Notes: generated by a model not told the origin, from the letters alone. A stretch of 58,018 bases of DNA from Nocardioides sp. (GCF_030149505.1 NZ_JASBRN010000059.1:1-58018); one strand, 5' to 3'. Numbered from the stretch's first letter, positions 34,378 to 42,226 are shown. Program-made: numbers and translations.

Positions 34378-34656
34378 TCAGGCGCCGGCGACCGCCTGCT
34401 TGAAGCCGGCGGCGGGCTTGAAGGCCGGCGCCACGGAGGCGGCGATCTCCATCGTCTCGCCGGTCTGCGGGTTGCGGCCGGTGCGGGCCGAGCGCTGGCG
34501 CGACTCGAAGGTCCCGAAACCGGCGATGGCGACCTTGTCCCCACCGGCGACGGCGGCGACGACGCCGTCGACGAGCGCCTTCAGCGCTGCGTCGGCCTGC
34601 GCCGTGCTCAGGTCGGCCTCCCGCGCGATGGTCTCGACCAGGTCCTTGCGGTTCAT
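34378..34656 (-). CDS. hup: HU family DNA-binding protein
   Basis: 92 aa, the length of classical HU. It begins MNRKDLVETIAREADLS; the arm region has VAIAGFGTFESRQRSARTGRNPQTGE, with the proline that intercalates DNA in RNPQTG. There is no long Lys/Ala-rich tail such as mycobacterial HupB has. AAGGAGCAAC is upstream of the ATG. It compacts and bends chromosomal DNA. Confidence 0.96.
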   Translation of the reverse strand: MNRKDLVETIAREADLSTAQADAALKALVDGVVAAVAGGDKVAIAGFGTFESRQRSARTGRNPQTGETMEIAASVAPAFKPAAGFKQAVAGA

Positions 34657-34727
34657 CCAGTTGCTCCTTGCGTGTCGGTGCACGCGGGCCGGGTCGACCC
34701 GCGCGGCCCCACTGTGCCATAGTTGGG

Positions 34728-34746
34728 AATGAGAACGATTCTCATT
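34728..34746. promoter_or_regulatory. Zur box
   Basis: AATGAGAACGATTCTCATT has 8-bp inverted arms around CGA and matches the actinobacterial Zur-box shape (TGANAANNNTTNTCA core). It lies 30 bp upstream of rpmE2 and 72 bp from the divergent HU gene. Confidence 0.85.
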
Positions 34747-34775
34747 AGCAATGGACTGTCGTCGCAGGAGGACGA

Positions 34776-35030
34776 GTGAAGAAGGACATCCACCCCGAGT
34801 ACGGCCCCGTGGCCTTCCGTGACCGGAGCACCGGGCGGCTGTTCCTGACCCGGTCGACCCTGGCCTCGCGCCGCGGCGGCGAGCAGACCGTCGTCGACGG
34901 CATCGCCTACCCGGTCGTCGACGTCGACGTCTCGAGCGACAGCCACCCCTTCTGGACGGGCACCGCCCGCACGCTCGACAGCGAGGGCCGGGTCGAGAAG
35001 TTCCAGCGTCGCTACGGGAGCCGGGCGTGA
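34776..35030 (+). CDS. rpmE2: 50S ribosomal protein L31 type B (zinc-independent)
   Basis: 84 aa. [16 protein letters not shown], then [26 protein letters not shown]: the type-B form without the CxxC zinc site of standard L31. Under zinc limitation it replaces the zinc protein and frees zinc. A Zur box lies directly upstream, and the GTG of the CobW-like gene overlaps its stop. Confidence 0.97.
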   Translation: MKKDIHPEYGPVAFRDRSTGRLFLTRSTLASRRGGEQTVVDGIAYPVVDVDVSSDSHPFWTGTARTLDSEGRVEKFQRRYGSRA

Positions 35031-36121
35031 GGACCCCGCTGCTCGTCGTGACCGGGGTCGACCCGGTCGCCATGGACGCGACCATGCTCAGCCTGTCCTG
35101 GGACCTGCCCACCGCCGTCGCGGTGCGCCACGTCATCGACCCGCACTCCCAGGTGCTCACCCGCACCGTCAGCGACGCCACCGGCGTGCTGGAGCGCGAG
35201 CAGGTGCAGCTGGAGCACGCGTGCGTGAGCTGCGCGTTGCGCGAGGACATCCTGCCCACGCTCGAGCGACTCGCCCGCGACGGCCGCTGGAGCAGCATCG
35301 TCTCCGGACTGCCGATCGGCACCGAGGCCGGTCAGCTGGCCCACGTGCTCGGCACCGACTCCCGGCTGGCCCGGCACCTGAGGCTCGCGGCGGTCCTGGC
35401 TGCGGTCGGCACCCGGGACGTGGCGCGCGACCTGCTCAGCGACGACCTGCTGCGCGAGCGGGACCTGCACACCAACCCCGGCGACGACCGGGGCGTCGGC
35501 GAGGTCGCCTGCGCCCAGGTCGAGGCCGCCGACCTGGTCGTGCTCGACGGCGAGGGTGGCGCCACCGAGGAGGAGCACTCCCTGGTCCGCGCACTGGCAC
35601 GGCCCGACGCGCCCGTCGTCGCCGGCGCCACCACCCTCGACGTGGCGACCCTCCTGCAGTCGCGGCACGACCAGGCCCGCACGCACGCCTGGTGCTCGCC
35701 CGAGCTCGAGACCGTGGTGCCCGCACTGGAGGACGATCACGTCTGGCGTCTCGACCTCTGCTCCGCTCGACCTTTCCACCCCGACCGGCTGCTCGACCGG
35801 ATCGAGCGGCTCGGGAGCGGCCCGTTCCGCTCCCGCGGCTCCTTCTGGTTGCCCACCCGCCCGGGGAGCCTGCTCGAGTGGTCGGGCGCCGGCGGCCACC
35901 TCAGCATCGGCGCCTACACGCTGTGGGGACGTCGCACGCCGGTCACCCGACTCGTCGTCACCGGCCTCCGCGACGGGTCCGATCGGGTGCCCGATCGGCT
36001 CGCCGAGGCCTTCGAGGACATCCTCCTCACCCCCACCGAGGCGTTGCTCGACCGACGCACCTGGGACGTCGCCGAGGACGGCCTCGAGCCGTGGCTGGGC
36101 GACATCCGCGACGTCGCCTGA
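35027..36121 (+). CDS. CobW/COG0523-like protein lacking a Walker A motif
   Basis: 364 aa. Recognised by the CobW layout: [22 protein letters not shown] (about 62-83, CxxC in place of CxCC), [14 protein letters not shown] and the C-terminal GHLSIG...[19 protein letters not shown] region. COG0523 proteins are GTPase metal chaperones, but here the N-terminus ([19 protein letters not shown]) has no GxxGxGKT, so GTP binding is doubtful. Operon: overlaps rpmE2 (GTGA) and is followed 45 bp later by rpmF. It probably handles zinc or helps remodel ribosomes under Zur. Confidence 0.88.
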   Translation: MRTPLLVVTGVDPVAMDATMLSLSWDLPTAVAVRHVIDPHSQVLTRTVSDATGVLEREQVQLEHACVSCALREDILPTLERLARDGRWSSIVSGLPIGTEAGQLAHVLGTDSRLARHLRLAAVLAAVGTRDVARDLLSDDLLRERDLHTNPGDDRGVGEVACAQVEAADLVVLDGEGGATEEEHSLVRALARPDAPVVAGATTLDVATLLQSRHDQARTHAWCSPELETVVPALEDDHVWRLDLCSARPFHPDRLLDRIERLGSGPFRSRGSFWLPTRPGSLLEWSGAGGHLSIGAYTLWGRRTPVTRLVVTGLRDGSDRVPDRLAEAFEDILLTPTEALLDRRTWDVAEDGLEPWLGDIRDVA

Positions 36122-36166
36122 CCCGTACCCACCGCACCCACCGCCACACCAGAAGGAGGAGAGACC

Positions 36167-36346
36167 GTGGCCGTCCCCAAGCGCCGTACCTCTCGCAGCA
36201 ACACCAGGCACCGCCGCTCGCAGTGGAAGGCGAGCGGCACCCACCTCGTGCCCGTCGAGGTCGAGGGCGAGACCTGCCTGGCCCCCCGACGACTGGTCCG
36301 CGCGGTCGAGCGCGGGTACGTCGAGCCGTGGCGGGCCGCGCGGTGA
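36167..36346 (+). CDS. rpmF: 50S ribosomal protein L32, zinc-free paralogue
   Basis: 59 aa: [19 protein letters not shown] at the N-terminus is the L32 signature. The C-terminal half holds a single Cys (GETCLAP) and lacks the CxxC pairs of zinc-binding L32, so it is the C-minus form expected in a Zur operon. AGGAGGAGA is just upstream of the GTG. Confidence 0.93.
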   Translation: MAVPKRRTSRSNTRHRRSQWKASGTHLVPVEVEGETCLAPRRLVRAVERGYVEPWRAAR

Positions 36347-36520
36347 GCGCCGCCCCCCGCACGCGCACTGCATCGCGCAGCCGCTCGACCGGAGCGCGAC
36401 GAGTGGGTCGCGGTCACGGGCACGCACGTCACCGGCACGGGAGTCGAGCCGCCCTTCGAGGTGGTGCTCGCAGCAGAGTCGGTCGCGATCGTCGACGAGC
36501 CCCTGCAGACCTACGAGTGA
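36347..36520 (+). pseudogene. coding-like segment in frame after the rpmF stop, no start codon
   Basis: After the rpmF TGA the same frame stays open for 57 codons to the TGA at 36518. From about 36380 codon third positions are almost all G or C and the translation is protein-like (RPERDEWVAVTGTHVTGTG, then VLAAESVAIVDEPLQTYE). No ATG, GTG or TTG opens it. A GTG at 36343 overlapping the rpmF stop starts another frame, so a frameshifted small gene, or a read-through L32 extension, is possible. Confidence 0.45.
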
Positions 36521-36539
36521 GTCTCCCTAGACTCCCCTC

Positions 36540-36947
36540 ATGACCTCCGCTGACGGCACCGTCGTACGCCGCTCCACGCGGCAGCGCGCGCTCGTGCGCG
36601 AACTCGTGGGCGAGCTCGACTCGCTGGCCAGCGCGCAGGAGATCCACGCCCAGCTGCGGGCGCGCGGGGAGACGGTCGGGTTGTCGACGGTCTACCGGAC
36701 GTTGCAGACGCTGAGCGAGGACGCCGAGATCGACAGCGTCCGCAACGAGGCGGGCGAGGTGCTCTACCGCCAGTGCAGCCCGCAGCACCACCACCACCTG
36801 GTCTGCCGGCAGTGTGGGCGCACCGTCGAGCTCACCGGTCCGGCCGTGGAGCGGTGGGCGCACGCGGCTGCCGAGGAGCACGGCTTCACCGACGTCTCGC
36901 ACACCGTGGAGATCTTCGGGCTGTGCGCGGAGTGCAGCCAGGCCTGA
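36540..36947 (+). CDS. zur: zinc uptake regulator Zur (Fur family)
   Basis: 135 aa. Winged helix: STRQRALVRELVGELDSLAS...GLSTVYRTLQTLSED (about 11-62). Metal sites: QHHHHLVCRQCGRTVEL (about 81-97, His cluster and CxxC) and FGLCAECSQA at the C-terminus (second CxxC), the structural zinc. It represses rpmE2, the CobW-like gene and rpmF when zinc is sufficient. ATG at 36540 with TAGACT 6 nt upstream, so its own leaderless promoter is likely. Confidence 0.95.
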   Translation: MTSADGTVVRRSTRQRALVRELVGELDSLASAQEIHAQLRARGETVGLSTVYRTLQTLSEDAEIDSVRNEAGEVLYRQCSPQHHHHLVCRQCGRTVELTGPAVERWAHAAAEEHGFTDVSHTVEIFGLCAECSQA

Positions 36948-36971
36948 CCCGGCCAGCGGCGTACGCCGCCC

Positions 36972-37283
36972 TCAGCCCTCCCGGGCCTCGCGACGCTCCT
37001 GCAGCCGCTGCTGGGCCTCGGCGAGGTAGGCCAGGCACGGGGCCTGCTCGTCGGGATGCTTCTCGACGAGGTGGAAGGTCCACCGGTCCATGGCCGCGAG
37101 GTAGCCGTTGTCCTCCCCGCGGCGGTACGTCGACCACTGGCCGCGCCCGCCGGCGGCCCTGCAGGTGGTGCAGTCGATCCGGTAGGCGAACGACTCGTCG
37201 GAGGCGAGGTCGATCTTCACCGTGGCGAGCGTGCCCGCCTCGGCGCTCGCCTTCCGGGCTCGTGCGGACCTGCTCGCCACCAT
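36972..37283 (-). CDS. hypothetical protein with one CxxC
   Basis: 103 aa. Basic N-terminus (ASRSARARKASAEAG), then FAYRIDCTTCRAAGG (residues about 32-46), WSTYRRGED and a C-terminal charged helix LAYLAEAQQRLQERREAREG. The CxxC and a later APCL could bind metal. I do not recognise a family. ATG at 37283 has TAGGCT 7 nt upstream. It converges with zur (24-bp gap). Confidence 0.78.
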   Translation of the reverse strand: MVASRSARARKASAEAGTLATVKIDLASDESFAYRIDCTTCRAAGGRGQWSTYRRGEDNGYLAAMDRWTFHLVEKHPDEQAPCLAYLAEAQQRLQERREAREG

Positions 37284-37314
37284 GGCGCGGAGCCTACGGG
37301 GCGCCGGGTCCCGC

Positions 37315-37596
37315 TCAGTCGGTGACCTGCACGCCCTTCCAGAACGCGACCCGGTCCGCGACCTGCTCGGCGCCTGGCAGCGGGTCGGGGTAGTACCAGA
37401 CCGCATCGGCGTTGCGCTGGCCGCCGACGCTGAGCGAGTAGTACGACGCCCGGCCCTTCCACCCGCAGGTGGTGTGGTGGTCGGAGGCCTCCAGCACGTC
37501 GTCACGCAGGGCCGAGCGCGGGAAGTAGTGGTTGCCCTCGACCACCACGGTGTCGTCGCTCTCGGCGATGACCTCGCCGTTCCACACAGCCTTCAT
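37315..37596 (-). CDS. DUF427 domain protein
   Basis: 93 aa. MKAVWNGEVIAESDDTVVVEGNHYFPRSAL, then HHTTCGWKGRASYYS and VWYYPDPLPGAEQVADRVAFW are the hallmark segments of DUF427 proteins, small beta-rich single-domain proteins whose activity is unknown. It begins an ATG at 37596 with GAGCGAAC upstream and ends 31 bp from the next gene. Confidence 0.93.
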   Translation of the reverse strand: MKAVWNGEVIAESDDTVVVEGNHYFPRSALRDDVLEASDHHTTCGWKGRASYYSLSVGGQRNADAVWYYPDPLPGAEQVADRVAFWKGVQVTD

Positions 37597-37837
37597 CCGG
37601 TTCGCTCCTCGCTCGGGCGGGCGGTGGCCCGCGATCCCCTCCACTGTGCCGGAGCACGGCAACTCGAAGAACGGTCACAGCGCCAGGGTGTGAGCCGGGC
37701 GCTGAGCGGGTCGCCCGACCCGTCCCACGAGCCTGGGCCCCGGGGGCGCGAGTCCCGGTTCGTCGTCAGCCTGCCGACCGGCTGACGCGTGCGGCGTACG
37801 CCGGACGGGCTACCGCGTCCGGCGCCCGCCCCTGGAC
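37597..37837. other. 241-bp intergenic region with one hairpin
   Basis: A stem CGCCGGACG (37799-37807) pairs with CGTCCGGCG (37816-37824) just after the cstR-like stop and probably terminates the DUF302-cstR transcript. I see no coding sequence in the remainder. Confidence 0.55.
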
Positions 37838-38101
37838 TCAGGCCAGCGCCAGGAAGAGCTTCTCCACCCGGGCCCGCTGGCTGCCGTCGAGGTCGTCGCC
37901 CTCGAGCAGGCACTGCTCCATGCCGCTGGCGACGAGGGCGAAGCCCGCGCGCGAGAGCGCCTTGTTGACCGCGGCCAGTTGCATGAGGACGTCCTCGCAG
38001 TCCGAGCCCTCCTCCAGCATCCGGATCACCGTCGCCAGGTGCCCGTGGGCACGCTTCATGCGCGTCACGAGCGGCTTGGTGGCCGCCTCCTCGAGCTGCA
38101 T
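37838..38101 (-). CDS. cstR: CstR-like persulfide-sensing repressor (CsoR/RcnR family)
   Basis: 87 aa all-helical tetrameric regulator. MKRAHGHLATVIRMLEEGSDCEDVLMQL gives the W-x-Y position region and the first Cys (about 34); the second Cys is in ASGMEQCL (about 63). CsoR copper sensors have a His four residues before the second Cys; here that place is Gly. Two cysteines without the His is the CstR pattern, which senses persulfides by forming di- or trisulfide bridges. Start ATG overlaps the DUF302 stop (TGATG). Confidence 0.88.
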   Translation of the reverse strand: MQLEEAATKPLVTRMKRAHGHLATVIRMLEEGSDCEDVLMQLAAVNKALSRAGFALVASGMEQCLLEGDDLDGSQRARVEKLFLALA

Positions 38102-38502
38102 CAGGATCCGTCCTCGACCCGGGCGATGACGCCGAGCAGGCGCTCGCGGGCGTCCTCGGCGACCTGGCGGACCGCCTCGGAGGCGTCGGCCATCGAGATC
38201 ATCACCTGCGGGTCGAACGCCTCGACGACCGCGCCGTCGCCGTCACCGCGGACGACCACGTTGCACGGCAGCAGCGCCGCCACGGACGGGTCGGCGGCCA
38301 GCGCCTGGTGCGCCAGCTGCGGGCGGCAGGCCCCCAGGATCACCTGGGGCGTGACGTCGACGTCGAGCTTCGCCTTGAGCGTCGCCTTGAGGTCGATCTC
38401 GGTGAGCACGCCGAAACCGGCGTCGGCGAGCAGCTCGCGGACCCGGGCGACGGTGTCGTCGTACCCCTGCTTCGAGCGTGCGGTGAGCGTGTAGCCGGCC
38501 AT
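38101..38502 (-). CDS. DUF302 domain protein
   Basis: 133 aa. YTLTARSKQGYDDTVARVRELLADAGFGVLTEIDLK, then VILGACRPQLAHQALAADPSVAALLPCNVVV are the DUF302 core (a small TTHA1713-like fold). The two Cys in GACRP and LPCNV are typical. DUF302 genes often lie in sulfide or persulfide clusters. ATG at 38502 with GGAGGAAGC upstream; coupled to cstR by TGATG. Double CstR-type operators lie directly upstream. Confidence 0.9.
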   Translation of the reverse strand: MAGYTLTARSKQGYDDTVARVRELLADAGFGVLTEIDLKATLKAKLDVDVTPQVILGACRPQLAHQALAADPSVAALLPCNVVVRGDGDGAVVEAFDPQVMISMADASEAVRQVAEDARERLLGVIARVEDGS

Positions 38503-38523
38503 GCTTCCTCCTCGGACTTGCGT

Positions 38524-38574
38524 AACCCCCATGGGGGTTGCTTTCATGTACTCATCGTAACCCCCCGGGGGGTT
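38524..38574. promoter_or_regulatory. double CstR-type operator
   Basis: AACCCCCATGGGGGTT (38524-38539) and AACCCCCCGGGGGGTT (38559-38574) are perfect palindromes, centres 35 bp apart. They lie between the DUF302-cstR pair and the divergent MMPL gene, so one repressor could control both directions. Confidence 0.88.
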
Positions 38575-38606
38575 CTCGCCAAGAGCTGCTCCCAGGAGGA
38601 GAGTCC

Positions 38607-40784
38607 ATGACAAGCACCGCCCCCCACGCGCCCGCGCGGACCGCGGGGAAGCCGTCCGGCATCCCCCACGGCCCTGGCCCGCTCGGCCGGCTCGGCACCT
38701 GGGTGCTCGACCACCGTCGCGCCGTCTCGATCGTGTGGGTCCTGCTCATCGTCGGGCTGGGCGTCTTCGCCCCGCGCGTCGAGCACGACCTCTCCGGCGC
38801 CGGGTGGCAGGCGGACGGATCGGACTCGGTGGCGGCACGCGAGTTGGCCGTCGAGCACTTCGGCGGCAACGCCTCCTCCGCGATCCAGGTCGTCGTGCGC
38901 TCGGAGTCGGGCCCGGTCACCGAGGGCGAGGGGGCCGAGGTCGTCGCCGCGGTCACCGAGGTGCTCGAGGGTGACGACCGGATCGCGCAGGTCGTGCCGC
39001 CGCAGCCCGGCGCCACGCTCTCGCAGGACGGTGACACCGGCGTGGTCCTGGCCGGCGCCGGCGCCGACACCAACGACATGGTGCGCGCCGCGACCGACCT
39101 CAAGGACGAGCTCACCGGCCTCTCCACCGACACGGTCAAGGTGACCCCCACAGGGTCCTCGCTGCTGTGGAGCGACTTCAACGAGGCCAACCTCGAGGCG
39201 ATGCTCACGAGCGAGCTGATGTCGTGGCCGGTCACCCTGGCCATCCTCGTCCTCGCCTTCGGCGCGCTGGTCGCCGCCGGGCTGCCGCTGCTGCTGACCC
39301 TGGCCGGCCTCGTGGCCTCCGCCGGCTCCCTGGTGCTCATCAACGAGCTGGTGCCGGTCTCCATCTGGGCGATGAACTTCGCGATGATGTTCGCCCTGGC
39401 GCTCGGCATCGACTACGCACTCTTCATCGTCGTCCGCTACCGCGCCGCCCGGGCCGCGCACCCCGGGCCCCACGGCGTGGAGCCGGCCATCGCGCAGACC
39501 ATGGACACCGCCGGCAAGGCCGTCCTCCTGTCGGGCCTGACCGTGCTGGTCTCGCTGTCCGCCGTGATGCTCGTGCCCTCGCCCTCCTTCCGGTCCATGG
39601 CCGGCGGGATCATGATCAGCGTCGTCTTCGTGCTGGCGGCGACGCTCACCCTCCTGCCGCTCGTGCTCGGCTGGCTCGACCACCGCATCAACAAGGGCGC
39701 CCTGCCCTGGTCGCGCTCCGGTGAGCACCGCTCGAAGCGCTTCGAGGCGTGGGGCGAACGCCTCTGGGCCCGCCCGTGGACCTGGGGCCTGGCCTCGCTG
39801 CTGGTCCTGCTCGCGCTCGCCGCACCCGTGCTCGGCCTCAGCACCGCCATGCCCTCGATCAAGGTGCTGCCCGAGGACGCCTCCGCGCGGATCGGGTACG
39901 ACGTCGTGCAGTCCGAGCTCGGCGAAGGTGCCCCGGGTGCGATCGGCGTGGTCGTCGAGGAGGGGCAGGCCGAGGAGACCGCAGCGGTCCTCTCCGAGGA
40001 CAGCGGCATCGCCGGCGTACTGCCTGCCATGCCCGCCACCGACGACTCCGGCCTGGTGCTGGTGCAGGCCGTGCCGACCGTCGACCCGTCCGACCCCGAG
40101 CTCGGGGAGACCGTCGACCGGCTGCGCGAGGAGCTGCCGTCCTCGGCGCTGCTCGGCGGCGCCGCCGTGGAGAACCTCGACCTGAAGACGCAGCTCGACG
40201 AGTCCACCCCGATCGTCATCGGCGTCGTGCTGGCACTGGGCTTCCTGCTGCTGCTGATCGCGCTGCAGGCCCCGCTCATCTCGCTGCTGGGCACGCTGGT
40301 GAGCCTGCTCTCGACCGCCGCCGCCTTCGGTGTCGCACGGCTCATCTTCCAGGAGGGCTACGGCGCGGACCTGCTGGGCTTCGAGTCCCAGGGCTTCCTG
40401 GACGCGTGGGCGCCGGTGTTCTTCTTCGCGATGATCTTCGCGATCGCGATGGACTACACCGTCTTCCTGCTGGCCTCGGCCAAGGAGCACCACGAGCGCT
40501 CGGGTGACGCCAAGGAGGCGATGGTCGGCTCGCTGGCCCACTCCGGCCGGGTGATCTTCGCCGCCGGCGCGGTCATGGTGGCGGTGTTCTTCACCTTCGC
40601 CCTGTCCGGCCCGATCCCGCCGAAGGAGATGGGCATCGTGCTCGGCGTCGCCGTCCTGCTCGACGCCTTCCTGGTGCGGCTCGTCCTGCTGCCCGTGCTG
40701 CTGCGCCTCACCGGCGACGCCGCCTGGTGGTCCCCGGCCTGGCTGCGCCGGGTGCTACCCACCATCTCCTTCGCCCACGACTGA
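38607..40784 (+). CDS. MMPL family transporter
   Basis: 725 aa RND-superfamily protein with 12 predicted helices in two MMPL halves. N-terminal helix VSIVWVLLIVGLGVF, first extracytoplasmic domain to about 190, then TM cluster (VTLAILVLAFGALVAAGLPLLLT). FAMMFALALGIDYALFIVVRYR holds the conserved DY of proton relay; the second half mirrors it with FFAMIFAIAMDYTVFLL. Substrates of the family are lipids or small hydrophobic compounds; under a CstR operator it may export sulfane-sulfur-modified compounds (inference). AGGAGGAGAG precedes the ATG. Confidence 0.93.
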   Translation: MTSTAPHAPARTAGKPSGIPHGPGPLGRLGTWVLDHRRAVSIVWVLLIVGLGVFAPRVEHDLSGAGWQADGSDSVAARELAVEHFGGNASSAIQVVVRSESGPVTEGEGAEVVAAVTEVLEGDDRIAQVVPPQPGATLSQDGDTGVVLAGAGADTNDMVRAATDLKDELTGLSTDTVKVTPTGSSLLWSDFNEANLEAMLTSELMSWPVTLAILVLAFGALVAAGLPLLLTLAGLVASAGSLVLINELVPVSIWAMNFAMMFALALGIDYALFIVVRYRAARAAHPGPHGVEPAIAQTMDTAGKAVLLSGLTVLVSLSAVMLVPSPSFRSMAGGIMISVVFVLAATLTLLPLVLGWLDHRINKGALPWSRSGEHRSKRFEAWGERLWARPWTWGLASLLVLLALAAPVLGLSTAMPSIKVLPEDASARIGYDVVQSELGEGAPGAIGVVVEEGQAEETAAVLSEDSGIAGVLPAMPATDDSGLVLVQAVPTVDPSDPELGETVDRLREELPSSALLGGAAVENLDLKTQLDESTPIVIGVVLALGFLLLLIALQAPLISLLGTLVSLLSTAAAFGVARLIFQEGYGADLLGFESQGFLDAWAPVFFFAMIFAIAMDYTVFLLASAKEHHERSGDAKEAMVGSLAHSGRVIFAAGAVMVAVFFTFALSGPIPPKEMGIVLGVAVLLDAFLVRLVLLPVLLRLTGDAAWWSPAWLRRVLPTISFAHD

Positions 40785-40823
40785 GCCCCGGCTCACCGCT
40801 CTCCTCCGAAAGGCAGTCCTGAC

Positions 40824-41027
40824 ATGAACCTCGATCGCGCCGTCCTCGCCCTGGCGGGCACCATGACCCTGGTCAGCGCCCTGCTGGCCGCCCTGGTCTC
40901 GCCGTGGTGGCTGCTGCTCACCGCGTTCGTCGGCCTCAACCTGCTGCAGTCCAGCGTCACGGGCTTCTGCCCCGCGGCGATGGTCTTCCGCAGGGCCGGT
41001 CTCGCCAGCGGGTGCGCCTTCCGCTGA
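40824..41027 (+). CDS. DUF2892 membrane protein (YgaP TM-domain-like)
   Basis: 67 aa. MNLDRAVLALAGTMTLVSAL and WLLLTAFVGLNLLQSSVTGFC form two membrane helices; the end has GFCPAAMVFRRAG. This is the small DUF2892 fold found alone or fused to rhodanese in YgaP, linked to sulfur transfer. 39 bp after MMPL, same strand, with CTCCGAAAGG before the start. It fits the CstR regulon. Confidence 0.9.
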   Translation: MNLDRAVLALAGTMTLVSALLAALVSPWWLLLTAFVGLNLLQSSVTGFCPAAMVFRRAGLASGCAFR

Positions 41028-41049
41028 CCTGACCGACCCACCCCCGATC

Positions 41050-41102
41050 GCGGTGCGCGGTCGAGCCGTCATCCACCCCCGGACGGCCCGGCCGCGCACC
41101 GC
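41050..41102. terminator. 21-bp-stem hairpin after the MMPL/DUF2892 operon
   Basis: GCGGTGCGCGGTCGAGCCGTC pairs with the sequence 41082-41102 with two mismatches around an 11-nt loop. Located 23 bp past the DUF2892 stop. Confidence 0.8.
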
Positions 41103-41129
41103 TCCTCTTCGGGCGGGGAGCCGGAATGC

Positions 41130-41181
41130 TCCGCACTTCTTTTCACCCTCAGCTCGAGCTGAGGGTGAAAAATCGTTCGGA
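41130..41181. repeat. 52-bp TCCG...CGGA palindromic element (copy 2)
   Basis: Starts TCCGCACTTCTTTTCACCCT, ends GAAAAATCGTTCGGA; the centre CAGCTCGAGCTG is a perfect palindrome. About 41 of 52 positions equal the element at 57337, and the length equals that at 10128. The differences are in part compensatory across the stem. Confidence 0.85.
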
Positions 41182-41209
41182 GTACCCCTCGTCCGGCACG
41201 CTCTACCTC

Positions 41210-41842
41210 GTGGACCACGAGAAGACAGCCGAGCGGCTCGCGACCTGGCTGGCCTCGCTGGGGCTGGTCGAGCACCTCGAGGAGTCGGGGATGCTCCGGC
41301 TCGAGCGCGACGACGCGGGCGACGCGCGGTGGGTCGACATCGGCACGGGCGAGGAGCTCGACGAGGACCGGCTGCTCCAGGTCGAGCGGTTGCTGCGCTC
41401 GCACGGCGAGGAGCCGCAGCACGCGGTGCCGGTGCCGCTGGTGCAGGCAGCGCACCTGGCGCGGGTACGCCGGGAGCTGCTCGACTCCGAGTGGTTCACC
41501 TACGACACCCTGGCCGAGCTGCGCGGGGCGAGCGTGGACGCGACCCGCTTCGCGGTCACCCGCGCCGTCTCCGAGCACCGGCTCCTCGGCGTACCGACCG
41601 AGCTGGCGCTGCTGGTGCCGGCCTTCCAGCTGGACGCGTCGGGTGAGCCCCGACCCGAGCTGGCGGGGGTGTTGTCGCCCCTGCTGGCAGCCGGGGTGGA
41701 CCCGTGGCGGGTGTGGGGCTGGCTGACCCGGCCGGCAGCCCTGCTCGGCGGGCTGGTGCCGGCGGATGCGGCCGTCGACCCCACCGCGGCCGCCGACGCC
41801 GTGGCCGCTGCCGAGGCACTCGCGCGCCGCGGGCGGGTCTGA
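41210..41842 (+). CDS. MbcA/ParS-like (DUF2384-type) C-terminal domain protein
   Basis: 210 aa from the GTG at 41210; the frame is open from 41126, but that part lies in the repeat element. N-terminal helices (AERLATWLASLGLVEHL), a middle segment with RVRRELLDSEWFTYDTLAEL, and a C-terminal PWRVWGWLTRPAALLGGLVPADA typical of the toxin-binding helix of MbcA/ParS/Xre antitoxins. No RES/MbcT toxin gene is adjacent, so an orphan regulator is likely. The start is uncertain. Confidence 0.7.
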   Translation: MDHEKTAERLATWLASLGLVEHLEESGMLRLERDDAGDARWVDIGTGEELDEDRLLQVERLLRSHGEEPQHAVPVPLVQAAHLARVRRELLDSEWFTYDTLAELRGASVDATRFAVTRAVSEHRLLGVPTELALLVPAFQLDASGEPRPELAGVLSPLLAAGVDPWRVWGWLTRPAALLGGLVPADAAVDPTAAADAVAAAEALARRGRV

Positions 41843-41853
41843 GCCGCGGCCGC

Positions 41854-41931
41854 GGCGGCGAGCACTCGAATCAGCGCCGAGTCACGCTCGAACCAGTGCC
41901 GAGTCACCGTCGAACGGGCGCCGAGTGAGCA
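41854..41931. repeat. 22-bp-period diverged tandem repeat
   Basis: GCCGAGT-type words recur at 41876, 41898 and 41920 (exact 22-bp steps), with a fourth, weaker one near 41854. The unit GCCGAGTCACCGTCGAAC resembles the unit at 30597 and 43033 (CGAGCCGTCACTTCCGAACC). It lies between the convergent DUF2384-type gene and the small membrane ORF. Confidence 0.7.
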
Positions 41932-42003
41932 TCAGCGCAGGAGCAGCACCAGGACGATGACGGCGATGATCAGGGCCACGATGGCGATGGTGCGAGTGTT
42001 CAC
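41932..42003 (-). CDS. 23-residue single-helix membrane protein
   Basis: GTG at 42003 to TGA at 41932 gives MNTRTIAIVALIIAVIVLVL plus LLR. The first five residues are polar, the remainder is one hydrophobic helix ending in Arg. AGGAGGAG lies 5 nt before the GTG, a strong ribosome-binding site. Too short for usual gene finders. Function unknown; possibly a membrane regulator or toxin-like peptide. Confidence 0.7.
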   Translation of the reverse strand: MNTRTIAIVALIIAVIVLVLLLR

Positions 42004-42226
42004 GAGACTCCTCCTCCTGTCGGACGCAGGTGCGCCCGATCTCGGCACGGTGTTCCCCGTCCGGCGCCGCCCACCTCACCCTCTCGGGTCTCGTGGCTCG
42101 CTGCGCTCGCACCTCGACCAGCGGGAGGGGGCGCTGGCACCTCGACCAGCGGCGCCGGCGACCGGGGCTGCCGGCGCGGGGGCTAGCCTCGCGGGAGCCC
42201 GACCACGCCCACTCCTCGGAGGTCCC

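Noticed and set aside
37838..38101. Copper-sensing CsoR
   Set aside because: The His ligand four residues before the second Cys is replaced by Gly; no copper-transport gene is near.
41126..41209. N-terminal 28 residues of the DUF2384-type gene from the ATG at 41126
   Set aside because: This part lies inside the 52-bp palindromic element, lacks a Shine-Dalgarno and probably is not translated; a GTG at 41210 is preferred.
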